Below are positions 38,961 through 51,066 of a stretch of DNA of 64,000 nucleotides, one piece after another (position 1 is the first letter of the stretch; every line of letters begins with the position of its first letter). A program made the position numbers and the translations under genes. Origin of the DNA: Ophryocystis elektroscirrha (taxonomy: Eukaryota > Apicomplexa > Conoidasida > Neogregarinorida > Ophryocystidae); NCBI GenBank assembly GCA_030141585.1, contig JAQIFP010000005.1, positions 1-64,000 on the forward strand. Direction: 5' to 3'. Under the pieces are notes generated by a model. That model did no database searches. It worked only from the letters and a program-made list of their open reading frames with translations, and was not told where the DNA came from.

Positions 38961-39527
38961 TTTGGATTACACAAGGTTAACTTTAATGTTCAGGTTCAGA
39001 TGCCTAGTTAAATCGACCAAATACTTATTCTCAACTTCCGACTTCAAGCAATAAAACAGAAGCGTATTTTTATTTTAGTTAATTACTATTGAGGAATAAA
39101 CCTTTTTTGGGCTGAAATTACTATAAATTAAAAAAAAACGTTCAAACTCTCAGTTTGGGAAATACCGAACAACGTTTTTAAAATTCTTAGATACAGTTTT
39201 ACTCTCATTGTAATTTTTCATTTTCAAATACGCACTTTCAATATAGTTCAAAAAATTGAGTTTTATGTTACTTGTTTTTTTATATATTTGAATATAAACG
39301 AAAAATTACTTTATTTGTTGCCTATTTACAGAACAATATGCATGATGTTTTTGTTTCGTTGTTATACCATTTCAAAAACTTGCTATTTTTGAAAAAAAAA
39401 TTATTTATAATAATTAAATTAGGTTTTTAAGTTTGTATGTAGTATAAATATATATGCAGAATCTGGTTGAATAGTATTATTTATACTTTTTTTTTTTTTT
39501 TTTTATTTACTTTTATTTAATGCGCAA
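38961..39527. other. divergent intergenic region
   Basis: 567 bp between the transporter and capping protein alpha. Includes a poly-T run at about 39488-39504. No gene seen. Confidence 0.45.
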
Positions 39528-40709
39528 ATGTTAGTTGATTTGAGTTATTTATCTGAAAAAAAGACAAAGACATTATGTAAATTAATGAGCTTGAGTGACC
39601 CTCAGCTTTTACTTCATATGCTTGAAGGTGTGATTAAATAAATTTATCTGCACACTAGTACTTCGAAGTGAATTTTGTGAACAAATCCTGTCTGAAAAGG
39701 ACTTCGATTCAGTAGAAAATTTCAATAATTATATCAGTTTGCTTGCAATCAATCAAATTATTGATAATAAAAACAGCGTTCTGAAACTCTCAAAACCTGT
39801 AAATATTGATTAAACAAAGAAAAAAAAGTTGATAGAGTCCACTATTGCCCCATCTAGAACGAAGCAATAGTCGAAAACTGTTTTTAATTCCTGAGTTAAA
39901 ATGTCTTTTAGAGTATAAACTTAGCAACCAGGTATTTCATTGTACAGTTTCAAATTTATAGATTGAAAAGTATTCAATAGTAGATAAAGAGCTAAATGAT
40001 GATGACCGAAAAATGTTAGCAGATTCTTTAAGATGTGAAATTGAATATAAATTACGGAGCATTTTTCAGAAATACGAAACAGAAACAGAAAACACAGCTA
40101 TAGCTGTTACGTGCACTTATGGTATTACAGCATATTGATTTTTAAGTAAAGTAGACGAAGACCTTACCAAAAAATACAAAATTATTTTTATCTCAGAAGA
40201 GCTGAAAATAAATAGTTATAGAATTGGTTCTTGGATATCAGAATGGTTTATAAATATTCCTAATCAATATACGGAAGGTTTCAAAACAGACTTACAGGTA
40301 ATTTTCTTCATAAGCTGGTAAAATAATGTTTCAAATTGAAGGGATCCATAAACGTAACATTACATTACAATGAGGACGGAAATTCTATGGCTCGATTTAG
40401 AGAGCCAGAGTTAAAAACTGAAGTTATACTATCTTTAGTACAGTATTGATAATATATGATATTTATTAGGATACGAATATTTGTGCAACAAACATTATAA
40501 ACAGTATCATGACATTAGAAGATGAGATCGACAACAAACTGAAAAAATTTATTTGTTTATCTTGTAATAATAACAGCTCAAAAGTGCATATAAGAACAAT
40601 TATTAAAAAAATTTATGATATTTTATTTTCAGGGAAATGTGCATTAAAGTTTCTGAAGCATACAAATTTACCCATGAAATCTTCAAATACCTTTATTACT
40701 GACAACTGA
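39528..40709 (+). CDS. F-actin capping protein alpha subunit
   Basis: Starts at ATG 39528 (MLVDLSYLSEKKTKTL). Multiple short introns; most joins are in phase: RKLFLIPELKCLLEYK, NQIEKYSIVDKELNDDDR, NTAIAVTCTYG, VDEDLTKKYKIIFIS, INSYRIGSWISEWFI (the NYWNGRWRS.W block of CP-alpha), then GSINVTLHYNEDGN (family I.VNVHYYEDGNVQ) and DTNICATNIINSIMTLEDEI with the C-terminal ALKFLKHTNLPMK in place of the FK.LRR.LPVT tail. About 270 residues, usual for the family. It forms a heterodimer with CP-beta to cap barbed ends; apicomplexans retain it for motility. The join near 39830-39870 uses a weak GTCCAC donor and is the least certain. Confidence 0.82.
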
Positions 40710-40896
40710 GCGATGTGATTATAAATTATTATTATAAATTGATATATAACTATCATAAGCGAAAATTGTTTTATTAAGATATTAATTATACAAATAAAAT
40801 ACTGATTGGTATTTAATAATAAAAGATACGCTACAATTCTGGATCAGGACTACATATGAACTGTATATAGGAATATTAACGATCGCTATTGCATAG

Positions 40897-42751
40897 ATGA
40901 AGGAAAATAGTTTTTCTCCAATATGTGAAAATAAACTGACAACTGCTTATTTTTACGATCCTGAAGTCGGAAGTTATTACTACGGACCAGGGCATCCTAT
41001 GAAACCACAACGCGTACGCATGACGCACGCTTTGTTGAAGGGTTATGAGCTTTACCGGCTTATGGATGTATGTTTAATTCTAATGTAATTTAAAGGAGAA
41101 TCGATTTATTTTCTCAAAGCGATTTATAAGCACATATGTATTTGAGTCTATCATTAGTTTAAAAAATTTGAATTAGATCGTATAAATTCAATAAAGTGAC
41201 AAATTGTTTTTAGGTTATAAAACCACACCGAGCTTCTGAAACGGAGATTTCTTATTTTCACGATACCGATTACGTTAATTTTCTGTCAGTAGTAACAGCT
41301 GAAAATGCTAGAGAGTTCTTAAGCCATACAAAACGTTTCAACGTTGGTGATCAAACTGATTGTCCTATTTTCCCCGGACTTTTTGAGTTTCAGGTATTTA
41401 TAGTTCAGATAGGATTATATATATATATATATATACATATATATATTAAGAATAATTAAATTTTGAGATAAAATTAGTGATATAAATATTACGCTGTTAT
41501 TAATGCTGTTATTGAAATAATCTACGTTTTATTGATAAATTTGTTTTTTTTATCAAGCAATCTTGTGCTGGAGCTTCGATAGATGCTGCAGCTAGATTGA
41601 ATACTGGGAAAGCCGATATATGTATAAACTGGTCTGGAGGCTTACATCACGCTAAAAGAGCTGAAGCATCCGGATTTTGCTATATAAATGTATGAAATTG
41701 TTCAAAACATTCATCAAACTAAATTAGGATATTGTATTATCTATATTGGAATTATTAAAGTATCATCCGCGCGTAATGTATATAGATATTGATATTCACC
41801 ATGGAGATGGTGTTGAAGAAGCCTTTTATACTACGCATAGAGTAATGACGGTATCATTTCATAAGTTTGGGGATTTTTTTCCGGGTACAGGAGATATAAC
41901 TGACGTTGGTACTGCAAGTGGCAAGTATTACGCAGTAAATATTCCTTTAAATGACGGAATTCAAGATCAACAGTTTTTAGATTTGTTCAAACCAATCATA
42001 TCCAAAGCTGTTGAAGTTTATCGTCCTAGTGCAATTGTAATGCAATGTGGTGCTGATTCAGTCTATGGTGATCGTTTAGGAAAATTTTCTTTGAGTATAA
42101 AAGGTCACGCAGAATGCGTTGCTCATGTACAGTCATTTAACATTCCTCTACTTATTTTGGGAGGTGGAGGTTATACTATTCGAAATGTCGCTCGTACATG
42201 GGCGTATGAAACTGCCGTTATTCTTAAACAAAATGTTCCAAATACTCTTCCATTCAATGACTATTATGATTATTACGGTCCAGAGTATTTGCTGCATCTA
42301 CCGGTCCCTCATCAAACTAATTTAAACTCTAAAGAACATTTGGACTCTATACGTACAAGAGTTCTCGAAAATCTTTCTCGTTTACAACATGCACCTGGTA
42401 AAAACATACTATAATATTACTGTATTTCTATTAGGCGTTGAATTTTCTTATGTTCCACCTAATTTTTTTCAACCATCACATGATCCAGATGAATATGCGC
42501 AAAATCATGTTGATTTCGAAGGTGGTGGAAAAGCTGCCGACATGTCACGTAAAAAGAGAGCAGTGTCTAAATTGAGTCGAACTAAAAGCGGCTCATACCA
42601 AAACATTCATCTTGTGCGAAAATCTGATCATGCTTTAGAATTTTACGATGAAAAACCAAATCAACTTGAAGCGGAGCATTTAGATATCGAACCTGGAGTC
42701 GCTCTTACGGATGATGCTAATAATCAAAAATTTGATGAATTCAGTGAATGA
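40897..42751 (+). CDS. HDAC3: class I histone deacetylase (HDAC3-type)
   Basis: Zinc-dependent lysine deacetylase. Five or more exons, about 440 residues, ATG 40897. Motifs in order: [71 protein letters not shown] (catalytic HH), [19 protein letters not shown] (zinc D-x-H), [38 protein letters not shown] (zinc aspartate in the GADS block), [18 protein letters not shown] (catalytic tyrosine). The Q-T in GDQTDCP is an insertion relative to animal HDACs and occurs in apicomplexan HDAC3. The tail has a [15 protein letters not shown] basic patch that could be a nuclear signal. Conserved-core introns carry TA repeats. Confidence 0.96.
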
Positions 42752-42902
42752 ATGTCGTTTGTGTTTTTATCATAACGCAAAGTTCTACTTTTGATGAATG
42801 ACACTGTATCAAAAGTCAAGCTTATATGAAATAAACTGCAAAATGATATCATTTGAAATCAGTAAATTGCACTAGGTGCTTATTAAACTATAAAGTTATT
42901 AT

Positions 42903-44267
42903 TTATAGCGCTGAAGAAGATGTTATAAAATCTAGTATCAACATAAAAATAGCTGCACCGAAATACCAAATCATTATATAAAAACGATATCTAAAATTGC
43001 ATTTTTGAAAAAATAAAACTATTACGATTTATTATTTTTAATTTTCTTTAATGTTCCAGAAGCTTCAACTATGTTTACTAAACTGTCTTCCAATGAAGCA
43101 TGTACTAATTTAAAAATTGATTAGATTAATTAAATATATACTTTGTTCACAGGTCTCATTTTGTGTAAGGACTTCATTAGAGAAAGTGTCCAATAATACT
43201 TTTACCGTTGTGTAGTTTCGAAATAGTTGTCTATGCTTAAAAATAAGAAACCATTCATTTCTACTTCATAGGAAGATCTTGAGCAAGATGCTCTTTATGC
43301 TTCAGCATCAATATATTTTTTTCTTGTTGAATATGATCAGTGATTTCATCAGGGAGACCATTTTGATTATCAATATCTTCATTAAAAGAAACAGCAGTTT
43401 TTAATGGTGGGTTTTCTTTTTTAGAAATTTTAATGTCAAAATTTTGAGTCTCCCATATATGTTTCCAATATGTACTCAAAAAGCTAAAATATCCAGGATC
43501 TAAAATGAAAATTAATTTTTTTTTTTACCTGCTCCCATCGGAGGATTTTGTTTTGCATAAAGAACAGGAAGAGAATCAAATACTGTTGGTATTAGTATAC
43601 TAATTTAAAATGAATTTATAAAAATTAATTATTCATAATCGAATTATTGCTTTCATTAAACATTTTAGCTACCTGCTCAATATTTCCACACGTTTAATTA
43701 CTTCTAGTTTGGATTTTTGGAAAAACTATGTGAAATATAAAATAAATCTATTATCACTGACGTCCGCTACTACGAGAAAACGTTGACTCAAAAATTCTAA
43801 TATAGCTTTTCTATGTTCTAATAAGTTTTTTTCAGATTTGGAGATTTTGTTTTCTATTTTTTTTATTGCAGTTTTCAAGTCTGCAAGTTCGTTACTACAG
43901 TTCTATAATAAAAAGCTTTCAGATAAATTACCGAATAAATTCATCTTGTTTTGATTCTACTGTCAGTGTATATGAGTTTAAAAAATTTGTAAGAGAATTG
44001 ACGTTAACATAGTATTTTCTGAGCTCCGATTCAACTATATCCAAACGCTCAGCCTTTGATACATTTTATTATGAACTAGATTATTATACTTTGTGTGCTA
44101 AATTTATGTAAAATGTGTACTAAATAATAAGCAAAAATACATACCAGCTTTAAAGCATAAGATAGAAACCTATCTATTTGTATTTTAGGTTCATTATCAA
44201 GATACTGGAATTTTGCTAATTTAAAAAATTCATTTGAACGGTCGCATAATTTAATTTTGCTTTTCAT
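42903..44267 (-). CDS. Qa-SNARE syntaxin 18/Ufe1-like
   Basis: ATG 44267 (MKSKIKLCDRSNEFFKLAKFQ). Rejoined segments: KAERLDIVESELRKYYVN, ELADLKTAIKKIENKIS, NLLEHRKAILEFLSQRF (family EHR.AVLDFIE.), DSLPVLYAKQNPPMGADPGYFSFL, ITDHIQQEKNILMLKHKEHL, then the SNARE region VKVLLDTFSNEVLTQNETCEQ / ASLEDSLVNIVEASGTLKKIKNN and the membrane anchor YRFYIMIWYFGAAIFMLILDF. The NN.(Y/F)R.(W/Y) join to a C-terminal TM ending LDF/LDW is typical of syntaxin 18. Role: retrograde Golgi-to-ER and ER membrane fusion. Exon joins in the middle (43550-43900) are approximate. It starts 72 bp downstream of the HECT gene, same strand. Confidence 0.72.
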
Positions 44268-44339
44268 AAAAAAAAACCTTTATATTAGACCTGTTTTTTT
44301 GAAAAATAGTTTGGATCATATAATATGTATAAAACTTAT

Positions 44340-47300
44340 TTAAATTAAAAAAAAACCCGTACAATGTTCTATAGATATCAAAAGTTTAGATTTCAAAGCA
44401 TCGTAATTTTTGTAATCAGGTAAATTCAGTTGATTATTACACGTAGCCGCTGAAGGAAGTAAATGTTCGCATCCTTGACAAACAATTTTGAAGGGTGGTT
44501 CGAGCATGGAAAATCCCTAAGATAATACCAAAGTAAAAATATTAATACATAAACTACTGAAAGTGATAGGTTTTTAATTACCAAAAATGGTGGTCTGGAA
44601 TTCCCTGTTACAAAACACAAGAACTTTTGTTTCAATTCATACGAAAAGTTTATCTACAATGGACATATAGAATATGCAACTTATACCAGTATATCTTTGA
44701 GATCACATATAGTTTGACTGTTCACTTCGTAACCTGGTCCATATATCATATTTTTAAATAGATCTTCAATATCTATTGTCATCCTGGATCCACTTATAAG
44801 CTCGCTAAGCTCCCAGCTTTCAAATATTGTGAAACCGTCATAATTGAAATAAGCTAAACCAGACTTTATGTACTGAATTTCTTTTGCAAATTGCTGATTT
44901 GTGTAATAGTCGGACATTTTATCAATGTATTCATTTAAATTTTCCCTTTGTAATCAATATAGTAATTCAAATTAATACTTGGTTACGCTAATTGAGCTCC
45001 CGTTGGGGATTAAATCAACCTAAATAATTTTTTCAGTGAAATTTTAAGCTTCAAAACGTTTTTATATTTACCTCTTCAATTTTGGATGGTGTTTGTACAG
45101 TTATTGAAAAAACTAAATTTAAATCATCTAAATTGCATCCCTATTATATAATTATGTTATTCCGTTTGTTACTTGATTTTTTAATTTATTTAAATTATTA
45201 TATAGCTCAAGATCCAAATAAGCTAGTTCAGATATCTAATTGAAATATAGATTGAGGGTATAATATATACAGTGTTTTTTCTTGATAAGAGTAAATTGTA
45301 GCAACATCGATTTAAAACAGGTTGTAGCACCAAACCTTCTTGTATAGCCTACAACTTGAGTATATATGTGTAAAATACTTTTCCAATAATCACTCCAGTC
45401 AGTTTAAACAATTTAATAGCTTTATTGTGGCCATGAATTGCAAATGCATTTGGATTTGGTATGCAGGTGTTATTAGAAAGCATCTTAAATAATTTATATT
45501 TAGGGTCGAACAATGCACATGACAATAAGTCCTGCAATATAGAAAGTCAATTATAATAGAATACTAATGATCAAAATTCATAGTGACAAACCATAAATTC
45601 TCGAAAAGGCCCTCCCGCGTCTACACCAGGCTCTACTTTGGCAAAAGATGATTTAAACGACACAGCGAATCGGGAATGCCAGTCTAATAAAGTTAGTCTT
45701 TTGAACTAAAAAAAAAATTACCTAAGCTTTCATTCAGGATACTATCAACTAAAAAATATAAGTACACATAATTGATTACTCAAATTTTCTCTATCGATAA
45801 ATACTTGAGTGGTTTTATTAGATAGTCTATCATAAGTTGTGAGCATCAAATCAAATAGCATGAATCGATGACTTAATTCGATAGATTGAGGCAAAAAATG
45901 AATTAATAGAGAAAGGGTTTTATAAGAATTTGTTTTCGTATCAAAGACTTGAGACAATGCATTGTTTTTTGAGATTAAAAAGGCGTTCGGTCCCCTCAGA
46001 ACTTTGATAAAATACATAACTTCTTCACTGGAATTCTTAAATTTAAATAATATATAGAAATTCTTACAAATAGTTTCTCAAATAAATAATGGTTTTCACT
46101 GTCGAGCATTTTCGGATAGTTAATTAAAATGTTTCTTAATCGAGCAAAGAAATGTTTTATAAACTTGATCAAAATGTCAACGTTTAAATAAGAGCCACTT
46201 GGAAGTACTTTCAAATTCTAAAATTAACAAATTATTACTATAAAAATTGATTCAAGAAATTATAGTGTACTGTAAAATTATTACCCTTAAAAGATACTTA
46301 GTAATATTTAGTATAAGGACAACTAAGCATTCATCGTCTAATGAATCAATAGCGAATAAATTTAAAGATTTGAGATTAAACTTTTTTGTTTCTCGGTTTT
46401 TAACATCAATCGCCATCTAAACCATAATATAATGAGACATTTGGGGATTTAATTACTGCATTCAATTTTATGTCTAATAAATGAATCAAGGCCAGTATAT
46501 CCTGCAAAATTGTAAATAATTCGTAATCCGTTGAGGGTAAAAAGTTAGGTTCCAACAAAAACTGTATGTGATCTCCATTTAAATGTTCTTGAGGAATTTT
46601 GTCTTGCATGTTTTTCAGAATTTTCTTATTCAAAAATTGTAAAAGAATTCCTACGTCTGGAAATGCTTTCAAATGTTTGTCATTGAAAAGTGCAACTGGT
46701 ACAATATCAGTATGAATTGAATTATTGATACAACTCAATTCAGTAAGAAATACATGAGTATCAGAATTTTCATCATGTAGTTTATCGTCTAGTAGTAATG
46801 AATGGATCCAAGGTTTTTCTGCATAGTGTTTTACAGGAAAGTAAAGTCTGCATAGGACTGGTATTTGCACGTCTGAGTAATCAAGTATTTTTTTCATTTC
46901 GAGCATTTCTGGGTTTAATAATAAATGATATAATTGTTTTAATTCTTCTGTAAACTTTCGCTGGTATGACTCGTTGTATTTGGTATTTGGCTGATTTATT
47001 ATATATTCGCAAACATTGATAGTTGATTCAATAAAATTCGGAGTAAGCTTCAAATCTTTTGTAAAACAAAAATTTAGCAGCTTTTCAGCAAGATTTATAA
47101 CATAAATACGGTTCGGAAAGGTTAATTCCAAATTTTTTTCTTGATTTCCAATTATTCTATTTTGTGTCTTCATAAAATTGTCTAAGAAGTCATAAGCTAG
47201 TTGTAACAAATCGTAATCTGACCAAGATAATAATTCTTCTAGGGGTATGTGAAATATTCTGAAGTTTTCTAGTATTAAAAGATATCTAGAAATGAAGTCT

Positions 47301-48253
47301 GATCTATTCTCTAGTAAATGATTATTTAAAATGTCTAAAAGAAGGAGGTTAATATTAGTTTGAATGAAAGACGAGCACAGAAGTCTTGCAAGTAAACGAA
47401 ATTTCCATACATCAGAGCTCGAATGTATACTAAATATATTTTTGATGAAATCTGCAATGTGTTTTTGCTCCACAAAATTTGAATCATAGAGCCATATAAG
47501 GCTTCTTACACAGTTTGAATTGCACAATAGTTTGAACACATTGTGTGATGTGTATTGAAGAAAAATGGGTGTTGCAGTCAATAGTTTTAGTATAAATTCT
47601 GTTGGAAGTTTTTTATTTTGGTATGTACAACTCAACAAATGCTCCCATAATATTGAAAAAAATTGTGCTATGGGCAAAATTGATTGGAAAAAAAATATAT
47701 CATTTTTTGAGTCAACAAAATATGTGCTTTGTAAAAGAGATAAGCAATATAACGCAACATTCAGATTACTGATAGATAAGATTTTATTTTTTAATATATA
47801 ATCAAGATCGTAATAGGCAGACACAAGATTATCTTTAGAATTTGGTGTTTTATGACTCAATATAGAGTTATTAAAATAAGCGTAACTGTTTACATTCTTA
47901 TTGTAAAAATTTTTATAATATTTCAGTCTCCATTCACGATATGTTTCGGATATATTAAACAGTTTGAGAACATATAGTAATGTTTTAGCGTCGATGTTTC
48001 CTTTGTCGTATCTTATAAAATCGAGGAGCAAATTATTGCACTGCTGTTTGAATTTTTTGCGTAATTGAAAAGACCGAAATAATTTCTGTATTTTGATTGC
48101 GGCATATGATTGCCTCATAGATTTCTGACGTAATTCTTTTTGACGTTGTAAAGTTTGGCTAAATTCATCTGGACGAATTGATTCTGATAGAGGCTTAAAA
48201 CAATGAATTCCAAAATTTGATGGAGCTTTAGTTCCTTTTCTTGTGCTAAACAT
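44340..48253 (-). CDS. HECT E3 ubiquitin ligase, UBE3C/Hul5-like
   Basis: Start ATG 48253; exon 1 (46406-48253) carries an IQ-type motif AAIKIQKLFRSFQLRKKF near residue 52, as at the N-terminus of UBE3B/C and Hul5, then a long helical region. HECT domain pieces on separate exons: RFAVSFKSSFAKVEPGVDAGGPFREFM, LLSCALFDPKYKLFKML, GHNKAIKLFKLTGVIIGKVF, NLVFSITV, VDLIPNGSSISVT, FNYDGFTIFESWELSELISG and FLCFVTGNSRPPFLGFSMLEPPF. The catalytic cysteine is in LLPSAATCNNQLNLPDY, and the protein ends EHCTGFFLI with TAA at 44340. About 1,000 residues. Family members extend ubiquitin chains on proteasome-bound substrates. UBE3C versus UBE3B cannot be settled by eye. Confidence 0.88.
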
Positions 48254-48544
48254 TATATATTATTAATTACGAAAATTTCTTAGAATTAAGTCGAAGGTAA
48301 AAAATAAATAAAAAACCAAAATAAACAAAATTTTCAATATATTATTTAAGGTGATAAATATTTATGAAGTAGCATAAAATTGAATAAATTTTTTTTGTTA
48401 TGAAAAAATAATGAACAAGATATATTTAAACACATAATCTTTCTTCAGTAAAGTATCAAAAAGTTTGAGTTGTAACCTGATAATAATTTTCCTTCCAAAA
48501 AAGACCTTTAAGTTTATCGATCGCCAAAAATTTATCAAAATGTA

Positions 48545-50082
48545 TCAGTGATGAACTACCTCTGATATGAGAACTATTATAACACCCAGCAAGCCAAATG
48601 CCACTTTTGCAATATAGTCCTGAATTCATGTTAAAGTTTGGTATTTGACATTACTTGTTGCCTCATAAAAGCTCGTGCAATCATTCCATTCACAGAAATA
48701 TACAAAAACGTTGCAGCTGAAATACTTGTGAATATGCCTGTAAGCAAGTGTTTGCTATCCAGTGACGTTGCTAAAGCTCCAATAAGAACACCTTAAAATG
48801 TAGAACAATCATTGTAATATTACCGACTGGAGTCATCAAAGAAAAGGTCAAGACAGCAAATAAAAATCCTTTCAAAAAATATGTTTTCCTATGGCTTACG
48901 TAGTATTGGAAGTTTGGCGTGAATCAATGATGCTCCTGCTCCAAGATAGTTTCATTAAGTAACTTACCAATTGCAAATCCAGCAAGTCCTTTATGTAGAG
49001 CAATACCCAAACCAAACTTTGTTGTATATTTAGTAGATCCTAAGCCAATACCCTCTATTACACTAAAAAAGTATTAAGAACGTAATTTGATTATATACTA
49101 CAATTAAAGTTTACATAATTCTATACCTGTGGATTGAGAAACATAAAAAAAAAAGAGCAGATACTAATCTATCTGTCATTTTTTTTGAGTCTATTTTGAA
49201 ATCTATATTCGATTTTTCGTTTGAATCATTTCTGTATGAGCATCTGTGAATAGATAAGGGGTTTTGAAAGGGAAGTTTGAACAATCTATTTAGAGAATTA
49301 CTGGCTTGAGTTATTTCGGGAGGATGAAGTCCGTTTGGGTGAGGACATGCTTCCGGGTTCTTTACACAAACTTCGATATGTTGTTCTTCATCGCTTTCGC
49401 AACAATAAGCTTCGCAATCTCTGTTTCCACAAGTGTCATGATGCTCGTCTAAAAATTGATTATTTTGATGAATAAATAAACAATATAAGTTTGAATATAT
49501 ATTTATTCAACAGAATCGAATATATTTTACCTATAACTTCATTTTTGGAAACTCCTAACGATTTTGTTAGACAATTTTGAGCAGTAACGTCAACTGTTTG
49601 ACATGTGTGATGATGTGGATGCTCGGAAGTTTTACCCAGCGTATCTTTACTAGTCAATAATGGTTTACTTAATTCATGTGCTCCACAGCCATCATTCAAT
49701 AGATTATTGTGTTCTTTACCATAAAACTTTCCAATAAGATCAATACCTTATAAAAGATAAATCATTTAATATCATTTTAAACCCAATATATTCATTATAA
49801 CTTACAAAATAATAAATAATATGTTGCAACAACACTTGAAATAACAACAATTTTTGCTGTTTGAGTATCCCATAACTCAGTGACTTGCTCAAGACCCTCT
49901 TGAAATAAAAACATTCCTATTGTAAAACAGACACTTCCTGCGAAACTTGTGATTAGTGCAATGCATCTATCAGCTATTGTTGAAAAATGTCGAGTTATGA
50001 AAAAAGGACAAAGACAACCAAGTACCGCCAAAGAAAAAATGAAAACTGTTAAAATGATTTTTTCTTGATATAAAACTGCCAT
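48545..50082 (-). CDS. ZIP (SLC39) metal transporter
   Basis: Membrane importer of zinc or iron into the cytosol. ATG 50082 (MAVLYQEKIILTVFI). Helices 1-3 are in the first exon, including SFAGSVCFTIGMFLFQEGLEQV. A cytosolic loop of about 160 residues is rich in His/Cys (EHPHHHTCQ, DEHHDTCGNRDCEAYCCESDEEQHIEVC). Then the ZIP core: FSIHSVIEGIGLGSTK, GLGIALHKGLAGFAIGASLIHAK (HKG, metal site), MTPVGVLIGALA, SISAATFLYISVNGM and a final helix ending SEVVHH. Seven exons with several introns near 32-35 nt; stop TGA at 48545. About 420 residues. Substrate not determinable. Confidence 0.85.
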
Positions 50083-51047
50083 CAAAATATATTACAAATA
50101 GCTCATAGGCAATTAAACGTGCCTATTCCTGCTGAAGTCAGACATTTTTATTATTTAATGAAATTCTTAAATTTAAACGTATTACATTATATTTTTATAA
50201 TGATAAATTACAGATTACGTTTTATGTGGCGGTCTGGCATTTCAGCTAAATTTTAAGCTGTTTTATTATCGATTGCATTTACAGTGTATTTGAAAACCTT
50301 TTAAAATTTGTATTAGAAAGTGATTAGTTAGTCATATTTAAATTACTTTATCTTCTCAAGTAAATATAAACTATGTAAGAGTTCAGTCAAATAAACATTT
50401 GTAAAAAACTGTAAGTCAAATTTTTTTCTAGTATAAGTTTTTTTCTTTTTATAAGAATTTTTTATTTGGAGCTTTATTGTGAATTTAAATTGAAAAATTT
50501 ATTTTTAAAATTAATTAGTTGATTTTAAATGTTGCCGAAGGCTTGAGTTTGAATGGTATAAATGACTGTCCTTCTTAAAAAAACTTTTTATAGAGTAAAA
50601 AAATTATTATGGTATAATAATAATTATGTTAAGATTTGCTTTATAAGCACACAATCTTAATATATTGAGTATAACAATTAAAAAAACTATTTACCTTCTG
50701 GACCAGCATTTCTCTTGGCAAGTCAGATAAATCATTAATTTTTACATATTTTTGATATCTCTATAGCCTCTTTTGTTTTTACACTAGCTCACATGTATCT
50801 TTGATTGAATCAGTGAAGGGATGTCTGACAATAATTTTGNNNNNNNNNNNNNNNNNNNNNNNNNNNNNNNNNNNNNNNNNNNNNNNNNNNNNNNNNNNNN
50901 NNNNNNNNNNNNNNNNNNNNNNNNNNNNNNNNNNNNNNNTCTTGGCAAGTCAGATAAATCATTAATTTTTACATATTTTTGATATCTCTATAGCCTCTTT
51001 TGTTTTTACACTAGCTCACATGTATCTTTGATTGAATCAGTGAAGGG
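50083..51047. other. intergenic region with assembly gap
   Basis: Upstream of CBP80. AT-rich, no gene seen in 50083-50712. The remainder is the duplicated flank and the N run. Confidence 0.6.
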
Positions 51048-51066
51048 ATGTCTGACAATAATTTTG
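50713..51066. repeat. 127-nt identical flanks around a 100-N gap
   Basis: Bases 50713-50839 and 50940-51066 are identical over 127 nt and flank 100 N (50840-50939). Both copies contain the CBP80 start (ATGTCTGACAATAATTTTG). This is what two contigs look like when their ends overlap but were joined with a default-size gap. The duplication is probably not in the genome. Confidence 0.93.

Noticed and set aside
50713..51066. True tandem duplication of the CBP80 promoter
   Set aside because: The identical copies abut a round 100-N gap on both sides, which is the mark of a scaffolding artefact.
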